Shown: positions 7,011 through 7,210 of the stretch, one piece after another
Layout: each line of letters begins with the position of its first letter
Position numbering within the stretch: position 1 is the first letter of the stretch
Assembly (NCBI GenBank): GCA_947624475.1
Contig: CANQKK010000042.1
Coordinates: forward strand, 1-7,210
Length of the DNA: 7,210 nucleotides
Direction of reading: 5' to 3'
From: an uncultured Bacilli bacterium
GTDB lineage: Bacteria > Bacillota_I > Bacilli_A > RF39 > UBA660
Position numbers and translations under genes: made by a program
Notes under the pieces: model-generated
The model's database searches: none
Told to the model about the DNA's origin: nothing
The model's input: the letters and a program-made list of their open reading frames with translations, nothing else

Positions 7011-7097
7011 GCAAGAATGGCGGAATAGGTAGACGCGCTACTTTGAGGGGGTAGTGAATATATATTCGTGGGAGTTCAAGTCTCCTTTCTTGCACCA
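7011..7097 (+). tRNA. tRNA-Leu, anticodon GAG
   Basis: This is a class II tRNA with acceptor GCAAGAA/TTCTTGC and D stem GCG/CGC containing the conserved GG. The anticodon stem is CTACT/GGTAG around loop TTGAGGG, giving anticodon GAG at 7045-7047, which reads CUC and CUU. The long variable arm forms its own hairpin (GAAT, ATAT, ATTC). The T arm is GGGAG-TTCAAGT-CTCCT, followed by discriminator A73 and encoded CCA. A73 and the long variable arm support leucine identity. It is presumably co-transcribed with the upstream tRNA-Thr. Confidence 0.96.
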
Positions 7098-7108
7098 GAT
7101 TGATTGTT

Positions 7109-7134
7109 ACTCGGACTTTTATGATTCGGGTTTT
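7109..7134 (+). terminator. Probable terminator after the tRNA pair
   Basis: ACTCGGA (7109-7115) pairs with TTCGGGT (7125-7131) as a 7-bp stem with two G:U pairs and a 9-base loop, running into TTTT (7131-7134). The T tract is short, so this is a modest terminator. It is well placed, 11 bases after the tRNA-Leu CCA end. Confidence 0.55.
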
Positions 7135-7150
7135 AATATTCAATATTTTA

Positions 7151-7159
7151 TGATAAAAT
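7151..7159 (+). promoter_or_regulatory. Extended -10 promoter (TGATAAAAT) for the right-edge gene
   Basis: TG at 7151-7152, one base, then TAAAAT at 7154-7159 forms an extended -10. The matching -35 region, TTTTAA at 7131-7136, is weak and overlaps the T tract of the preceding terminator. Transcription would start near 7166, just before the ribosome site. Confidence 0.5.
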
Positions 7160-7172
7160 GGTTTTAGTAATT

Positions 7173-7180
7173 AAGGAGGT
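7173..7180 (+). promoter_or_regulatory. Strong ribosome binding site, AAGGAGGT
   Basis: This is a perfect match to the anti-SD of 16S rRNA. The only start codon at a workable distance is TTG at 7185, 4 bases after the site. No ATG or GTG is available between the site and the window end, so the site decides the start call. Confidence 0.75.
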
Positions 7181-7184
7181 AAGG

Positions 7185-7210
7185 TTGAAAAAAGAGTTAG
7201 TTAAAACAGA
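7185..7210 (+). CDS. 5' end of an unidentified gene, TTG start, cut by the window edge
   Basis: Eight full codons are visible (MKKELVKT, with TTG read as Met), with no stop in frame before the window ends. The call rests on the extended -10 promoter and the consensus AAGGAGGT just upstream. The lysine-rich opening is typical of many cytoplasmic proteins in AT-rich Bacillota and gives no function. Confidence 0.5.

Noticed and set aside
6931..7097. tRNA 3' ends as an integration attachment site
   Set aside because: No integrase gene and no repeated copy of either tRNA 3' end is present in the window.
7098..7184. Possible riboswitch or T-box leader between tRNA-Leu and the right-edge gene
   Set aside because: Only one short hairpin is present, it is best explained as a tRNA terminator, and the promoter at 7151 would leave a leader of only about 20 bases.

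Overview
The window is strongly AT-rich and comes from a bacterium that uses the standard bacterial code: TGG is the only Trp codon in the long reading frames and TGA ends addB. Strong AAGGAGG-type ribosome sites, tRNA genes with encoded CCA and an addB-before-addA order point to a Bacillota lineage, probably an uncultured, compact-genome Bacilli group near RF39, Erysipelotrichales or Acholeplasmatales. That placement is inference from composition and gene style, not from a marker gene.

Layout. Positions 1-527 hold the 3' part of a DNA/RNA non-specific endonuclease gene (DNA-entry nuclease type), closed by a clear intrinsic terminator at 535-558. Positions 559-812 hold an extended -10 promoter and a 48-codon reading frame. 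That frame looks like the N-terminal stub of an Abi-family (Abi_2) protein. Positions 813-6875 form one tightly packed forward operon: a shortened addB, two small unrecognised genes (138 and 95 residues) and addA. From 6883 a promoter drives a tandem tRNA-Thr(CGU) and tRNA-Leu(GAG), followed by a probable terminator. At the right edge an extended -10 promoter and a strong ribosome site lead into a gene that probably starts with TTG at 7185 and runs out of the window.

Function. AddA and AddB together should form the helicase-nuclease that resects double-strand breaks for RecA loading. AddA keeps all the UvrD-type helicase motifs and a PD-(D/E)XK nuclease. AddB keeps its own nuclease and all four Fe-S cysteines, but has lost the N-terminal Walker A and about 400 residues compared with Bacillus AddB. 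The two small genes between the subunits are the least explained part of the window. Their spacing means they are almost certainly made together with AddAB, so they are candidates for partners or regulators of this reduced enzyme. No CRISPR array, insertion sequence, rRNA gene or convincing riboswitch was seen.
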